A stretch of DNA of 64,000 nt from Phil1 sp040767925 (GCA_040767925.1 JAXGNN010000001.1:1054001-1118000); one strand, 5' to 3'. Numbered from the stretch's first letter, positions 1 to 9,117 are shown. The notes: generated from the sequence alone by a model not told the origin. Numbers and translations: made by a program.

Positions 1-975
1 CTCATCCGTGAGCGCACTTGTGCCGAATGCCTTCACATCCACAGCCACGGGATTCGCCTTGCCGATGGCATAAGAAAGAGCGACCTCGCATCTTTCAGCT
101 AAGTCGCTCCACACAATGTTCTTCGCGATGTACCGTGCCATATATGCGCCGCTGCGGTCAACCTTCGTCGGATCTTTGCCGCAAAGGGCTCCGCCGCCGT
201 GAGACGCAAGACCACCATAAGTATCCACCATGATTTTTCTGCCCGTCAGTCCTGTGTCAGCAGCGGGGCCGCCCTCTACGAAACGTCCACTGGGGTTAAT
301 GAGTATTTCGGTATCATCGTCCATTGGGAAATCCTCAAAGCATTGCCACAAGACATTATTCATAATATCCGTGCGCAGCTGCTCCTGCGTTTTATTCGCC
401 TCATGCTGGACAGAAATCACCACAGCTTTCACACGTTTGGGTTTACCATCTTCATATTCGACAGTAACCTGACACTTGCCGTCCGGTAGAATGCCTTTGA
501 TGAGTTTACCTTCGCGGCATTCATCAATGCGCTTGGCAATGCGATGCGAGAGCACCAGCGGCAAAGGCAAATACTCTCGCGTTTCCTTTGTTGCGTACCC
601 GTATACTGTGCCTTGGTCACCTGCGCCGACAGATCCGTAAGGATCGCATATGCCGTTTCGCGCTTCAATTGCCGTATCCACACCGGCTGCGATATCCGCA
701 CTCTGTCGATGAACGAATACGAACACAGTAAACTTCCAAGGATTATACCCGACCTCGCGCAGGACATTTCGCACGATAAAGCGAATGTCCACTTTTTCGC
801 TACAGGTGATTTCGCCCGCTACGATAATTTTGCCCTTAGTCGCCATAACCTCGCAAGCTACGCGAGAAGCTCTGTCCTTTCTGAGACAAGCATCCAAGAT
901 ATTGTCGGCAATCAGATCGCAGAGCTTATCCGGATGCCCTTTGCATACACTTTCTGCTGTTTTGTAAGTTGTCAT
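1..975 (-). CDS. metK: S-adenosylmethionine synthetase (phage-borne, 3' end beyond the window)
   Basis: Makes S-adenosylmethionine from methionine and ATP. The reverse-strand frame is open without a stop from ATG at 975 to the window edge, giving 325 residues of a family usually about 390 long. The N-terminal GHPDK motif, GAGDQG, and the block DTYGGLASHGGGAL followed by GKDPTKVDRSGAY are all present, so substrate-binding and catalytic parts look intact. GGAGG lies 8 bases before the ATG. It is the last gene in view of a minus-strand phage operon, 18 bases after the terminase small subunit. A phage copy could supply SAM to phage methyltransferases; that role is inferred. Confidence 0.95.
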   Translation of the reverse strand, partial: MTTYKTAESVCKGHPDKLCDLIADNILDACLRKDRASRVACEVMATKGKIIVAGEITCSEKVDIRFIVRNVLREVGYNPWKFTVFVFVHRQSADIAAGVDTAIEARNGICDPYGSVGAGDQGTVYGYATKETREYLPLPLVLSHRIAKRIDECREGKLIKGILPDGKCQVTVEYEDGKPKRVKAVVISVQHEANKTQEQLRTDIMNNVLWQCFEDFPMDDDTEILINPSGRFVEGGPAADTGLTGRKIMVDTYGGLASHGGGALCGKDPTKVDRSGAYMARYIAKNIVWSDLAERCEVALSYAIGKANPVAVDVKAFGTSALTDE

Positions 976-993
976 TTCACATTCCTCCGTTTA

Positions 994-1554
994 TTATAGT
1001 GCGCCCCGACGGGCATTGAGCAACTTTTCCATTGCATCGTCTTGAGGTGTTACACCGCGATATTCTGTTGTGCAGTTTTCCCGTACCACCTGATAAATCT
1101 GGAACCAGATGTTGTTGGCCTGCTTCATGAAATTTTGAGACATTGAAACATAGGGGGACGGAATAGCATTGCCGGTGGTGGGGTGCTTAGCCAAAAGCCA
1201 AACTCGCTGATTGCCTGCTCGCACTGGATCCACCGTGCCACACTCTGAGCGTATTGTTCGATAAGCTGAGTGGTTACTAACTGTGCGCACCCTCGCTCCT
1301 TGAGCCATTGCCATGTATTGTTGAAAATTTCCTGCCGCCAGTGTTGTGGAACCGTCTTTCTGTTTCGCGGTAAGATAGCCTCTTGGTTTTGGCATTGATT
1401 CTCCGGTAAGCTCCGTCATGTCTGTAAAGTCCATGATGGTCAACTTTCGATTACCGGGATTGCCATCTAAAATTTTGTCGGCGAGGGCTTTCTTTTTTTG
1501 CCCTGAGCCGATTCTTGCACCGCCTCTGTTGGTGCCGTCTTTTGCCATATTCAT
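994..1554 (-). CDS. Phage terminase small subunit, P27 family, with two compensating frameshifts
   Basis: DNA-recognition subunit of the packaging motor. The N-terminus (MAKDGTNRGGARIGSG) and C-terminus (LAKHPTTGNAI, then the IWFQIYQVVRENC region) match the P27 family. The centre does not: it is family-like only in the +1 frame, where it reads TWQWLKERGCAQLV and later QSVARWIQCEQAISEFGF. An extra base at 1331-1332 (CC where C is expected) shifts the frame, and a missing base in the A run at 1193-1196 restores it. About 45-50 residues are therefore nonsense although the ORF stays open. Start chosen at ATG 1554 with AAGGAG upstream, not the GTG one codon earlier. Either a sequencing indel pair or a damaged gene. 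Confidence 0.85.
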   Translation of the reverse strand: MNMAKDGTNRGGARIGSGQKKKALADKILDGNPGNRKLTIMDFTDMTELTGESMPKPRGYLTAKQKDGSTTLAAGNFQQYMAMAQGARVRTVSNHSAYRTIRSECGTVDPVRAGNQRVWLLAKHPTTGNAIPSPYVSMSQNFMKQANNIWFQIYQVVRENCTTEYRGVTPQDDAMEKLLNARRGAL

Positions 1555-1642
1555 CACACTCCTTGTCCAGTGGGGGATATTAGCCGTTTGAAACTGCGAT
1601 TTCTCACACGAAGCCCCACGCCGCTGTCCGCTTTCGATAGCT

Positions 1643-2008
1643 TTAGAGATCTGACCGCCCCCACCTGTCGCCGCTCTCTGCAGTAATGCGTGAATGACAC
1701 GACTTGCACAGCGACATGAGATTACTCACATCATTTGTTCCTCCGTGACTGAGCGGGAGAATATGATGTACCTCTTCAGCGGGGGTTAAGCGATCAGCTT
1801 TTTTACACTCCTCACATAGCGGGTGAGCCTTGATGTAACGGTCGCGTATGCGTTTCCATGCACGACCATATCTTTTGTTGGTTTCAGGCTCGCGCTGGAA
1901 ATGATTATAGTGGCGCGTTGCCTGCCGTTGATGTTCCACACAATACAAACCATCCGTCAGTTTTGGACAACTGGGGTATCGACACGGCCGCTTTGGTTTC
2001 TTTGGCAT
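1643..2008 (-). CDS. Phage HNH endonuclease
   Basis: A 121-residue HNH nuclease of the type found next to terminase genes in tailed phages, where it assists cos cleavage and packaging. Visible are two zinc-type cysteine pairs (PLCEEC and SLCKSC), the catalytic core EVHHILPLSHGG, the Asn of SNLMSLC, and a further Cys-rich stretch near the N-terminus (CRYPSC). AGGAGGTGA precedes ATG 2008. It lies directly upstream of the terminase small subunit in the same operon, which supports the packaging role. Length is normal for the family. Confidence 0.9.
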   Translation of the reverse strand: MPKKPKRPCRYPSCPKLTDGLYCVEHQRQATRHYNHFQREPETNKRYGRAWKRIRDRYIKAHPLCEECKKADRLTPAEEVHHILPLSHGGTNDVSNLMSLCKSCHSRITAESGDRWGRSDL

Positions 2009-2124
2009 AGGGTCACCTCCTTGGGCATAACAAAAGCCCCGGGGGATTTTCCCTCGAGGCTCTGCTTTATTCTGGTTTCCTAAGTATATACTATCACAAA
2101 GGAGTACATGACAAACAGTGACAT

Positions 2125-2541
2125 TTACTGCTGAGTTTGCGGAACTGTAATGCTTTCTATTGCTTCATCGTGAAGTCGGTATACATGGCGCACATTATAG
2201 CCCATATCAACAGCTATCTGCTCCCAAGTCTTGAAGCAGAGGTAGCGCAGCTCCAGAAGCGTCTGATGCTCTGTGTTATCCACGGTTTTGATGAGCCTGA
2301 CCATCTCGCGCTTCAGGTCAACGAGCCGATTGATGTCACGGTTGATTTCCGCTTGCAGGTCGATAATCTTTGCCACAGCATCGGCCATCGTTGATGTACT
2401 ACGATTTGGATTGCGAGGCATGCCCGTTAGGGTGTAGGTGCATTTCGTAGCCAGTTCATTTAGCGAAGCAATCTGCTCCAGCTTGGAATTTATACGCTGG
2501 TCGAGCCTGTATGCCTGCCCGAGATATGCTTTAACAGTCAT
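2125..2541 (-). CDS. Phage regulatory protein with sigma-70 region-4-like HTH (DUF1492/RinA/ArpU-like)
   Basis: 138 residues. The N-terminal two thirds is helical and charged, with coiled-coil character. The C-terminal third (LRYLCFKTWEQIAVDMG then VRHVYRLHDEAI) has the helix-turn-helix of sigma-70 region 4. This architecture is typical of late-gene activators placed just before the terminase genes in Firmicutes phages, and that is its position here. Its ATG overlaps the stop of the preceding small gene (ATGA), and GGAGGTG lies in the end of that gene, so the two are translationally coupled. Family assignment is from architecture and position; the target promoter is not known. Confidence 0.75.
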   Translation of the reverse strand: MTVKAYLGQAYRLDQRINSKLEQIASLNELATKCTYTLTGMPRNPNRSTSTMADAVAKIIDLQAEINRDINRLVDLKREMVRLIKTVDNTEHQTLLELRYLCFKTWEQIAVDMGYNVRHVYRLHDEAIESITVPQTQQ

Positions 2542-2759
2542 GCCATCACCTCCGCTTTCAGCTTGGTGATGAGCATTTCCGGGTCGATGCTCGTCAGCAC
2601 CCCAAACCAGCCGGAACGGAAGAACTGTTCAATACGCCTGCGCTCATACTGCGCTGAACGGTTGTTGGGATTCATAGAAAGAGTACGCAGCGCCTTGCGG
2701 TAATCCTTGACCGCCTGAAGAATGATGGCGTTAGCCAGGTTTTCGTAATTATTATCCAT
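2538..2759 (-). CDS. Small phage protein of unknown function
   Basis: 73 residues, starting MDNNYENLANAII and carrying a basic stretch (ERRRIEQFFRSGWFG). The open frame allows an upstream GTG start, but AAGGAG lies immediately beside that GTG and 8 bases before the ATG at 2759, so the ATG is preferred. The stop overlaps the next gene's start by 4 bases. Small proteins of this kind commonly sit between VRR-NUC and RinA-like genes in clostridial prophages. I do not recognise a catalytic motif and propose no function. Confidence 0.7.
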   Translation of the reverse strand: MDNNYENLANAIILQAVKDYRKALRTLSMNPNNRSAQYERRRIEQFFRSGWFGVLTSIDPEMLITKLKAEVMA

Positions 2760-2852
2760 GAGACACACTCCTTATCTGGATTTGTATTCTCCAGCGAAGC
2801 GGTGCCGCATTGTAAGCGTCGTATATAAAGCGTTGCAGCATTGTTTTCAATA

Positions 2853-3137
2853 TCATTGCGGAGAGCCGTTAATCACAGTTCGCACCTCATCTACCGAGCG
2901 GACGACCACAGCCATGCCGCCACAGGCGAGGATTTTTCGGATAGTTGCGTTTTGAAGTGCCGTTGTCTTGCCGGTTGCGGTCTTTACCTCAAAGGCGTAA
3001 AACCTGCCGCCAATACAGGCGATGATGTCAGGAACACCTGCCGTACCGTACATCCCGCCGTGCTCCTTCCAAGCAAAGCACCTCGGCACGGTCTTGAGAA
3101 AGCGCAGGATTGCGCTCACGATTTCTTTTTCTGCCAC
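2853..3137 (-). CDS. VRR-NUC domain endonuclease (phage)
   Basis: 94 residues covering a whole VRR-NUC fold, a PD-(D/E)XK nuclease class of phage replication and recombination modules. Recognisable are the GVPDIIACIGGRFYAFEVKTA core, holding the catalytic Asp and the E-x-K pair, and the C-terminal VVRSVDEV that names the family. Translation starts at GTG 3137 with AAGGAG 7 bases upstream; there is no in-frame ATG. It follows the primase-helicase gene across a 270-base noncoding gap and probably processes branched DNA during phage replication. Confidence 0.85.
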   Translation of the reverse strand: MAEKEIVSAILRFLKTVPRCFAWKEHGGMYGTAGVPDIIACIGGRFYAFEVKTATGKTTALQNATIRKILACGGMAVVVRSVDEVRTVINGSPQ

Positions 3138-3149
3138 AGTATTCTCCTT

Positions 3150-3394
3150 GTAACTTTTTTGCCCGTTGTAACCGTGTAACTGTCTGTAATAGAGGTCTGT
3201 GTATATTCACACGCGCACACACGCGCTTGCGTATGGAGGGAATGTTTGCTTTCGCGTATATACCTATTTTTTGAGGTTACAAGGTTACAAAACATATAAA
3301 AGCTCAAATTGTGCTGCTATATAGCGTGTTTTCGCCGTAACCTTTCTCGTAACCTTTGTGCTCCGAGAGGTTACATTGGGCGCAGTTAGGTTAC
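3150..3394. repeat. Cluster of GTAACC/GGTTAC repeats, possible phage origin
   Basis: The gap between the primase-helicase and VRR-NUC genes holds GTAACC or its complement at 3168, 3275, 3283, 3337, 3349, 3369 and 3389, with shorter GTAAC matches at 3150 and 3176. The copies at 3337 and 3349 lie in a 12-base direct repeat (GTAACCTTTCTC and GTAACCTTTGTG). Repeats in both orientations beside replication genes resemble iterons or initiator sites; they could also be a regulator's operators. No experiment or search backs this. Confidence 0.5.
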
Positions 3395-3406
3395 AGGTTG
3401 CGCCCT

Positions 3407-5947
3407 TCATAGCGGTTCAACCTCTGTGATTTCGAAGCCGGAAACATCGCAGCGGTCACACAAAAGCTCGTAGTTTATTGTCCATACCTTCCGTGTTTCA
3501 CCGGCAATGCGCTTTGACACATTGCTTTCCAGAAAATAGTCCGAGTGCTGAAGCTGTTTTTTGAATTGTGCATAGGTCAGCGTTTCACCGGCGATGGCGT
3601 AATCCTTGCGGTACTTGGTATAACGGTCATAAACATGGTTGAGCCATAGTGCCAGCACCTTACCATCATCGATTATTGCGTATTCGCTTTTCGGGTCAAG
3701 ATCCATGCGCGACATGACCTCCAGCGTCTGCTCGACCACGCTTTTGTTGCTGGTGCCGCCGTCCAACAGATACTCCTTTGCCGCATATTCGATATACTTC
3801 GTGCAGGGCGCAAGCCCGAAGCGAGACACCTCATGCCACGTCAAACCCAACGATGCACACAGCTTTTCCATAAGCCGCAGCCCTGCGACCATGCAGGCAA
3901 GGTTATTAATGACACGCGACGGCAGCTCCTTATTGAAGCTACCCAACGCATCCTCGTACCATGAATAGCATTCTGCGGGTTTAGTTTTGAGCGCGATGTC
4001 AAGCAGACTATGTCCAAGCCCACCAAGCAGGTCGGCATTTCTGCACAGGCCTTGGAACGCCGCACGATATTCGACCGCCTTCAGGTCTTTCTTTGAGAAC
4101 AGCAGTTCAATGCTGCGCTCTCGGATAGCTGCCTCGTCCGGCGATTCCTCACCGGCAACAACGAGCGGAGCAAGCAACTCATAGCTCACCGTCGTTTGGT
4201 CTGCACGACCACGGATACCTTCCTGACCGTCATAGCTATTACGAAAATGGTTCAGCAGTGGTGCGAGTCGATAGCTGTCGATTTTTGAGGGCTTGAACTC
4301 ATCTAAAGCCATAGGGATGGTATTCGAGGATGCCGCGTCCTTCATCAGCGTAAAGGCTGTCGTCTGTCCCGCTGCCACAATTTTTGTCTTGGAGAACACC
4401 GGCATGATGACCCGCTCCAGCGTATTACTCTTGCCGCTTCCGGCTTCGCCGATGAGCATGAGGTGAGGAAACTTTACGTTTTTCATGCGAAGATGCTCCT
4501 TTATGAAGCAGCCGCTTATCCATGCCAGAATTGACACCGCCTTTGCCGGTTCGTTGTATGATAGGAGCTGCTCGCCGAGCTTTTGAAGCTGGGGCGCAGT
4601 AATGCATTTCATGTCAAGAATTGTGCTGGAAATACTGCGGTATTTATCGAGTTGAATGATGCCATTAACCGCAGCGCCGTTTTTATCTACCGCGCCCTCC
4701 ACCGAGACAAAGACCATATTGTTACCGTGCTCATAGATACCCATAGCCTTAACACCGATTTTTGTTTTCCAGTCCAGCTCCGAAATGTATGCTTTGAGCA
4801 GCTCTAAATCGCCATCAGAGCCGGTATAGCTGAGTGCAATAGTCCGCTTGTTGAGCGCATTCTTGAATTTCTGCTGATTGGCATAATCCGTCGTCATAAA
4901 GGTCAGACGGTAGGTTTCGCCGCGCACGGTCACAAGGTCGGCGGTGAGCTGTGTCTCCTCGTCGGCAACAATCATCTCCACTGGCACGAACACGAAGTTT
5001 GTGATGGGATAGATGTTTTCGCCCTTGCGCCTGAAATACATACCCTTGTACTCAAACACCGGCGAATCACCTCCGGGAGCGTAGGTGTCCTCGGTAAGCT
5101 CACACGCCTTATCCAGCGTTTCCTCACCATAGGTCGCGCCGCCCGCATGATGCTTTTCGTCCCATTTTTCACGGAACAGCCTGCTCTGCCGAAAAAGCCT
5201 GTCCATCTGTACCTTGTCCTTACCTGACCAGAAGGCCAAGCGGCAGCACAGCGCCATATCTGCTTCAGATTGACTTGAATAATTGTCCTGCCAGCTTCCG
5301 TCCCACAGCTTCGAAAACGCCTCGCCGTTATCAGCACCACGGGCAAGCTCCAGAAGCTCATCGTCGGGCAGCTGCACGGGGGTAGCGCTCTTTTTTGACT
5401 TCTTCTTTTGCTTCTTCGGAGTGCGGATGTATGTCTCGTGGATCCAAGCCAGCGCACCATTGTCCTCGGCGACAGTATCTGTTGCGCCGTCGAGCTTTTT
5501 GCCTGTCATCGTGAAATAGCGGGTATGCTCGTACATCTCCACGCCGGTTTTTGTATTTTTATTGCCACCGGCAGGGATTTTGCCCTTGAAGAAGAGATGA
5601 ACGCCGGTGCCGGAGGGAGAGAACTCCACATAGGTTGGTTGCCGCGCTAAGATAGCCTTTGCGGTATCGTTGAAAGCCTTTGTGTCTGGGTCATAGCAAT
5701 GGTCGATGTCCACACCCACGTAATCGTCATCCTTTGAGAACATGAAGCCAAGACCCGTAAAGCCGTACCGCTCCAGCGCATCGGCGGCAGTCGCATAATC
5801 CGTCCATGTCGCAGGATTGTTGGACTGCGCACCCTTGCCCGTGATGGGATTGTATGGCATCTTTTTATCCTTGCCGCCGTCCTTGTCGGGTATGAGCCGC
5901 CAGTTTACCCATTGCTTTCTTTCCATAAGCTCCTGCGGATAGCTCAT
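3407..5947 (-). CDS. Phage primase-helicase fusion (NrS-1 polymerase-like primase plus AAA+ helicase)
   Basis: 846 residues. The N-terminal ~180 residues form an archaeo-eukaryotic-type primase domain; DDDYVGVDIDHC is the acidic metal motif, followed by FSPSGTGVHLFF and MYEHTRYFTMTG. A middle helical domain (about 200-290, with QSEADMALCCRLAFWSG) is of the kind seen in NrS-1-like phage polymerases. The C-terminal half is a helicase with Walker A GEAGSGKS near residue 500, Walker B-like MALDEFK near 545, and an arginine-rich stretch (AAIRERSIELLF). It would open and prime the phage origin. It overlaps the DUF4406 gene upstream by 4 bases. A short KKQKKKSKK linker separates primase and middle domains. 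Confidence 0.9.
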   Translation of the reverse strand: MSYPQELMERKQWVNWRLIPDKDGGKDKKMPYNPITGKGAQSNNPATWTDYATAADALERYGFTGLGFMFSKDDDYVGVDIDHCYDPDTKAFNDTAKAILARQPTYVEFSPSGTGVHLFFKGKIPAGGNKNTKTGVEMYEHTRYFTMTGKKLDGATDTVAEDNGALAWIHETYIRTPKKQKKKSKKSATPVQLPDDELLELARGADNGEAFSKLWDGSWQDNYSSQSEADMALCCRLAFWSGKDKVQMDRLFRQSRLFREKWDEKHHAGGATYGEETLDKACELTEDTYAPGGDSPVFEYKGMYFRRKGENIYPITNFVFVPVEMIVADEETQLTADLVTVRGETYRLTFMTTDYANQQKFKNALNKRTIALSYTGSDGDLELLKAYISELDWKTKIGVKAMGIYEHGNNMVFVSVEGAVDKNGAAVNGIIQLDKYRSISSTILDMKCITAPQLQKLGEQLLSYNEPAKAVSILAWISGCFIKEHLRMKNVKFPHLMLIGEAGSGKSNTLERVIMPVFSKTKIVAAGQTTAFTLMKDAASSNTIPMALDEFKPSKIDSYRLAPLLNHFRNSYDGQEGIRGRADQTTVSYELLAPLVVAGEESPDEAAIRERSIELLFSKKDLKAVEYRAAFQGLCRNADLLGGLGHSLLDIALKTKPAECYSWYEDALGSFNKELPSRVINNLACMVAGLRLMEKLCASLGLTWHEVSRFGLAPCTKYIEYAAKEYLLDGGTSNKSVVEQTLEVMSRMDLDPKSEYAIIDDGKVLALWLNHVYDRYTKYRKDYAIAGETLTYAQFKKQLQHSDYFLESNVSKRIAGETRKVWTINYELLCDRCDVSGFEITEVEPL

Positions 5948-6369
5948 ATTGGTGCCACCTCCTCGCAGTCGTCGTTAAAATGTCTGATGATGATACCGCG
6001 CCTTTCGGCACGGGCAATCTCTCGCTCCATACCGGGCGAGATACGGTCACCGAACACCCATAGCTCTTTGCAGCCGTCCAGAAAAACCATGCCCATGAAC
6101 ATACCAAGCTCCCGCTGCTCCGGCACAGAATCCGAGAGAAATTGCACGAAAAATAAATGCGGCGCGAAGGGTATATACCCAGCCTTCACGGCGAAGGCGC
6201 AGTATTTGCGGGCATTGAGCGTGTTCTGCTTCTCGTCGCCCGCATAGGGCGAGGATATAAAGACCTTCGGCATATACGGGCGCTGACGCTGCTCCTTCAA
6301 AACACTCACCATAGCATCGTGAGCGGTCGGGTCGAGGTAGCCCTCAGAATTGTAAAGATTGACTCCCAT
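5944..6369 (-). CDS. DUF4406-type protein, nucleoside 2-deoxyribosyltransferase-like fold
   Basis: 141 residues from ATG 6369, which has GGAG upstream; the longer open frame starts inside the polymerase gene and is less likely. KVFISSPYAGDEKQNT near residue 37, a GYIPFAPHLFF stretch, FLDGCKELWVFGD and SPGMEREI match the DUF4406/DUF7768 group, which resembles nucleoside 2-deoxyribosyltransferases. The gene sits between DNA polymerase and primase in the phage replication operon and overlaps the primase start, so a role in nucleotide metabolism during replication is plausible but unproven. Confidence 0.8.
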   Translation of the reverse strand: MGVNLYNSEGYLDPTAHDAMVSVLKEQRQRPYMPKVFISSPYAGDEKQNTLNARKYCAFAVKAGYIPFAPHLFFVQFLSDSVPEQRELGMFMGMVFLDGCKELWVFGDRISPGMEREIARAERRGIIIRHFNDDCEEVAPI

Positions 6370-6373
6370 ATGC

Positions 6374-8296
6374 TCACTCCATTTCTTCCATCTCACCGAA
6401 GCTCGCGCCATAGGCGGCTTCCGCGATTATTGGCACATCAAACGCCGGGAACGGCTGCACCTCCATGCACTGCTTTACAAAAGCGACTGCCTCACCGAGC
6501 TTGTTCGCAGGGATTTCAAATACCAGCTCGTCGTGAATCTGTAAAAAGGGCTTGAGCCACGGGCGTTCCTTCATACCGTCAACGATGCGTCCCATCGCCA
6601 GCTTAAGAATATCCGCCGCTGTACCCTGAATCGGGGTATTCATTGCGCACCGCTCCGCAAAGGAATGCGTACCCCAGTCCTTCGAGAGTATCCCTATAAT
6701 GTATCTGCGACGACCGAGCCATGTTTCCGCAAAGTATGTGATGGCGGCACGTTTCTTGAATTCCTCCTGCCACAGAGACAGACGCGGATAGCCATATTTT
6801 AGGTTGTCGATGATACCGCTGCAGGTGTCCTTGGACACATCGAGCCCAGCCTTGAATTTCAAGGTCTTCTGCAGCCCGCTTGGAAATAATCCGTAGAACA
6901 CACCGAAATTGCAGTTCTTGGCAATGGTGCGGCGCTCCTTGTAATGTGGGGCATTCTTATCGACTGCCGTTTCAAAGGGTACATGAAAAATGACCGATGT
7001 CGTCTGTGCGTGTATATCTCCACCGTTACGGTAGGTCTGCAGCATTTTTTCATCTCGGCAGTAAAACGCGCCGACACGAAGCTCTATCTGGGAGAAGTCC
7101 AGTGACACAAGCAGACTGCCCTCCGGCGCTTTGATGAACTTGCGCACACCGACGGGGTCGTTGTCCTTGCGCGGGCAGTTTTGCATATTAGGGTTGCGGG
7201 AAGCAAAGCGCCCTGTTTCGGTGCCAAGCGGCATGAGGTCTGGATGTATACGACCCGTGGCGGCATTGATGCAGCGCAAATAACCGTCGATATAGGTCGA
7301 TTTGAGCTTGCCCCATTTGCGGTATTCCTGCACCAGCTCAAATAGTCGCACCAGCTCCGGGCGCTCTGCTTGGCAGTATTCGGTCAGCATAATCATCGTC
7401 GCGTCGTCCGCTGCCTCCTGATGTTTGTCCGTAGTTTTGAACACCGGCAGGCCGAGGTCGCTAAACAGGTATTTTTTGAATGCGGAGGTAGAGGCGTTTG
7501 CACCGATGTCCACACCGCCGGTCAGTCTGTCGATTTCGTTACGAAGGGACGCGATTTTTTCATCGGCTTCCTTTTGTCGTTCCAGCATGGCTGCCGTATC
7601 CATCGGCACACCGTTATATTTCATCATGCCGCAATACACGGCTGTAGGCGATTCGACCCGCTCCACAATGTCGCGGTGCTGGCGGATATTATTATCAAAC
7701 CAGCTGTTGAACTTGTAATAAAGCCGCAGAGTATAATCCGAGTCTGCACAGGCGTAGCGCAGCGTTTCATAGTCTGCCGGGTTCATCTCATCGAAATGTC
7801 GACCTGCGGTCACGGTACTGAAGTCCGGCATATCTGCACCGAAAAGTGAGGTGGCAAGCAGCTTTAGGCCGCTATCCGACAGGCTGCGAAATTCAAACTT
7901 GCTTTTCAGCGTGAGCTGCGACGCCGCGATGGTGTCGTAGCACGGCTCACACACGACGATGCCCAGCGCATACAGGAACATAGCTTCAAAGGACAGGTTG
8001 TGCGCGACCTTGACGACAGTGGGGTTTTCGAATACGGCGGCAGTGAGATACTGCAGCATTTCATCGCGGCTCTGCACATTTTCGCCGATTTTATGCGCAA
8101 ATGGCAGGTATACCGCAGTGCCCTCTGACACCGAAATGCTAACTCCGACGATATGCGACTTGTGTGCATCTAGCGCCGCCTTCGGCTCATCCCGCCATGC
8201 ATCGTCCGGCGCAGTCTCAAAGTCAAAGGCGATAACGCTTGCATCGACGAGATAATCCCGCAGTGCGTCGGTTGTATATATAAGGTTATAGTCCAT
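6374..8296 (-). CDS. Phage DNA polymerase, family A, with 3'-5' exonuclease domain
   Basis: 640 residues. The N-terminal proofreading exonuclease shows FDFETAPDD (motif I), HNLSFEA (motif II) and YACADSDYT (motif III). The polymerase domain shows DFSQIELRVGA (motif A), RRTIAKNCNFGVFYGL (motif B, O-helix) and QIHDELVFEI (motif C). No 5'-3' exonuclease is present, as usual for phage enzymes. The open frame extends to a TTG at 8308, but GGAGA lies 8 bases before ATG 8296, which is preferred. It is the replicative polymerase of the prophage module. Confidence 0.95.
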   Translation of the reverse strand: MDYNLIYTTDALRDYLVDASVIAFDFETAPDDAWRDEPKAALDAHKSHIVGVSISVSEGTAVYLPFAHKIGENVQSRDEMLQYLTAAVFENPTVVKVAHNLSFEAMFLYALGIVVCEPCYDTIAASQLTLKSKFEFRSLSDSGLKLLATSLFGADMPDFSTVTAGRHFDEMNPADYETLRYACADSDYTLRLYYKFNSWFDNNIRQHRDIVERVESPTAVYCGMMKYNGVPMDTAAMLERQKEADEKIASLRNEIDRLTGGVDIGANASTSAFKKYLFSDLGLPVFKTTDKHQEAADDATMIMLTEYCQAERPELVRLFELVQEYRKWGKLKSTYIDGYLRCINAATGRIHPDLMPLGTETGRFASRNPNMQNCPRKDNDPVGVRKFIKAPEGSLLVSLDFSQIELRVGAFYCRDEKMLQTYRNGGDIHAQTTSVIFHVPFETAVDKNAPHYKERRTIAKNCNFGVFYGLFPSGLQKTLKFKAGLDVSKDTCSGIIDNLKYGYPRLSLWQEEFKKRAAITYFAETWLGRRRYIIGILSKDWGTHSFAERCAMNTPIQGTAADILKLAMGRIVDGMKERPWLKPFLQIHDELVFEIPANKLGEAVAFVKQCMEVQPFPAFDVPIIAEAAYGASFGEMEEME

Positions 8297-8361
8297 GTTC
8301 TTCTCCAATCTGCCGCTATGGGTCGGGCAGCGATAAACTGCCCGACCTGCGGCGGTATGAT

Positions 8362-9117
8362 TTAGGCTAAAGGCTCAATGATCTCGCCGGTTTCAGGGTC
8401 AACATTGGCAGGGACATCCACAGCGGGCTCGGTATCGTAGCCAACGCGGGTGGAGTAGGTCTTTACCTGCTCAGTAATTCCTGAGATAAGTACAAGCTCC
8501 TCATCGGTCAGGGTGCGATCGACAGAGAACTGCGCCTGAGAGTACGCGATGCCGTTATTATTGGTAGCCTTCTTCAGCGTGAATTTTGTTACCACGGCGT
8601 TTGACTTCTTACCCTTGGACAGCAGACGCATGATATAGCGGGTGAAATCCTTGAGTGAGCCAGTAGGCAGGGACATGATGAGCGGAAAGATTTCGCCCTC
8701 GCGGAGCAAATACACACGGCGACGGTTCTTACACGCCTTGGCACCGTTCTCGCCGGAGCCGAATTTGTTATTCGGGCACTTGGCGCATTCGCCGCCGGGA
8801 GTGCCTTCGCCGCAGACACCGTCGAAGCTGCCGCAGTCGGGAGGATTGCTTCCGCCAGTGTACTTCGTCTTATAAAAGGCGTTGACCGGGTGATGATGCA
8901 GAATAACCGCGGAGAACTCCTTGACCGTTTCCGGGCTGTCTGGGTTTTCACCGGGGATTTCAAAGACGGTCATGCCTCCGGCGGGAATCTTGATTCTCTC
9001 GAAGCTGCCGGACAAGCCGGAGAGCTCCTCGCTCATTGCATCGTTCAGGTTGAAGTCTCTCAGCGCCATGAATGCGCTGTTCGTTGTGGCAAGAGCCGTA
9101 TTATCGTTGCTTTTCAT
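8362..9117 (-). CDS. Phage protein with Cys-rich zinc-like segment, possible ssDNA-binding protein
   Basis: 251 residues. The central region carries cysteines in a pattern (PDCGSFDGVCGEG, ECAKCPNNKFG, KACKNRR) that could bind zinc. The C-terminal part is beta-rich (NAVVTKFTLKKATN, YSQAQFSVDRTL) with an acidic tail ending in DPETGEIIEPLA. Acidic tails and a position directly upstream of the polymerase are features of phage single-strand-binding or accessory replication proteins. I cannot name the family with certainty. AAGGAC precedes ATG 9117. Confidence 0.7.
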   Translation of the reverse strand: MKSNDNTALATTNSAFMALRDFNLNDAMSEELSGLSGSFERIKIPAGGMTVFEIPGENPDSPETVKEFSAVILHHHPVNAFYKTKYTGGSNPPDCGSFDGVCGEGTPGGECAKCPNNKFGSGENGAKACKNRRRVYLLREGEIFPLIMSLPTGSLKDFTRYIMRLLSKGKKSNAVVTKFTLKKATNNNGIAYSQAQFSVDRTLTDEELVLISGITEQVKTYSTRVGYDTEPAVDVPANVDPETGEIIEPLA

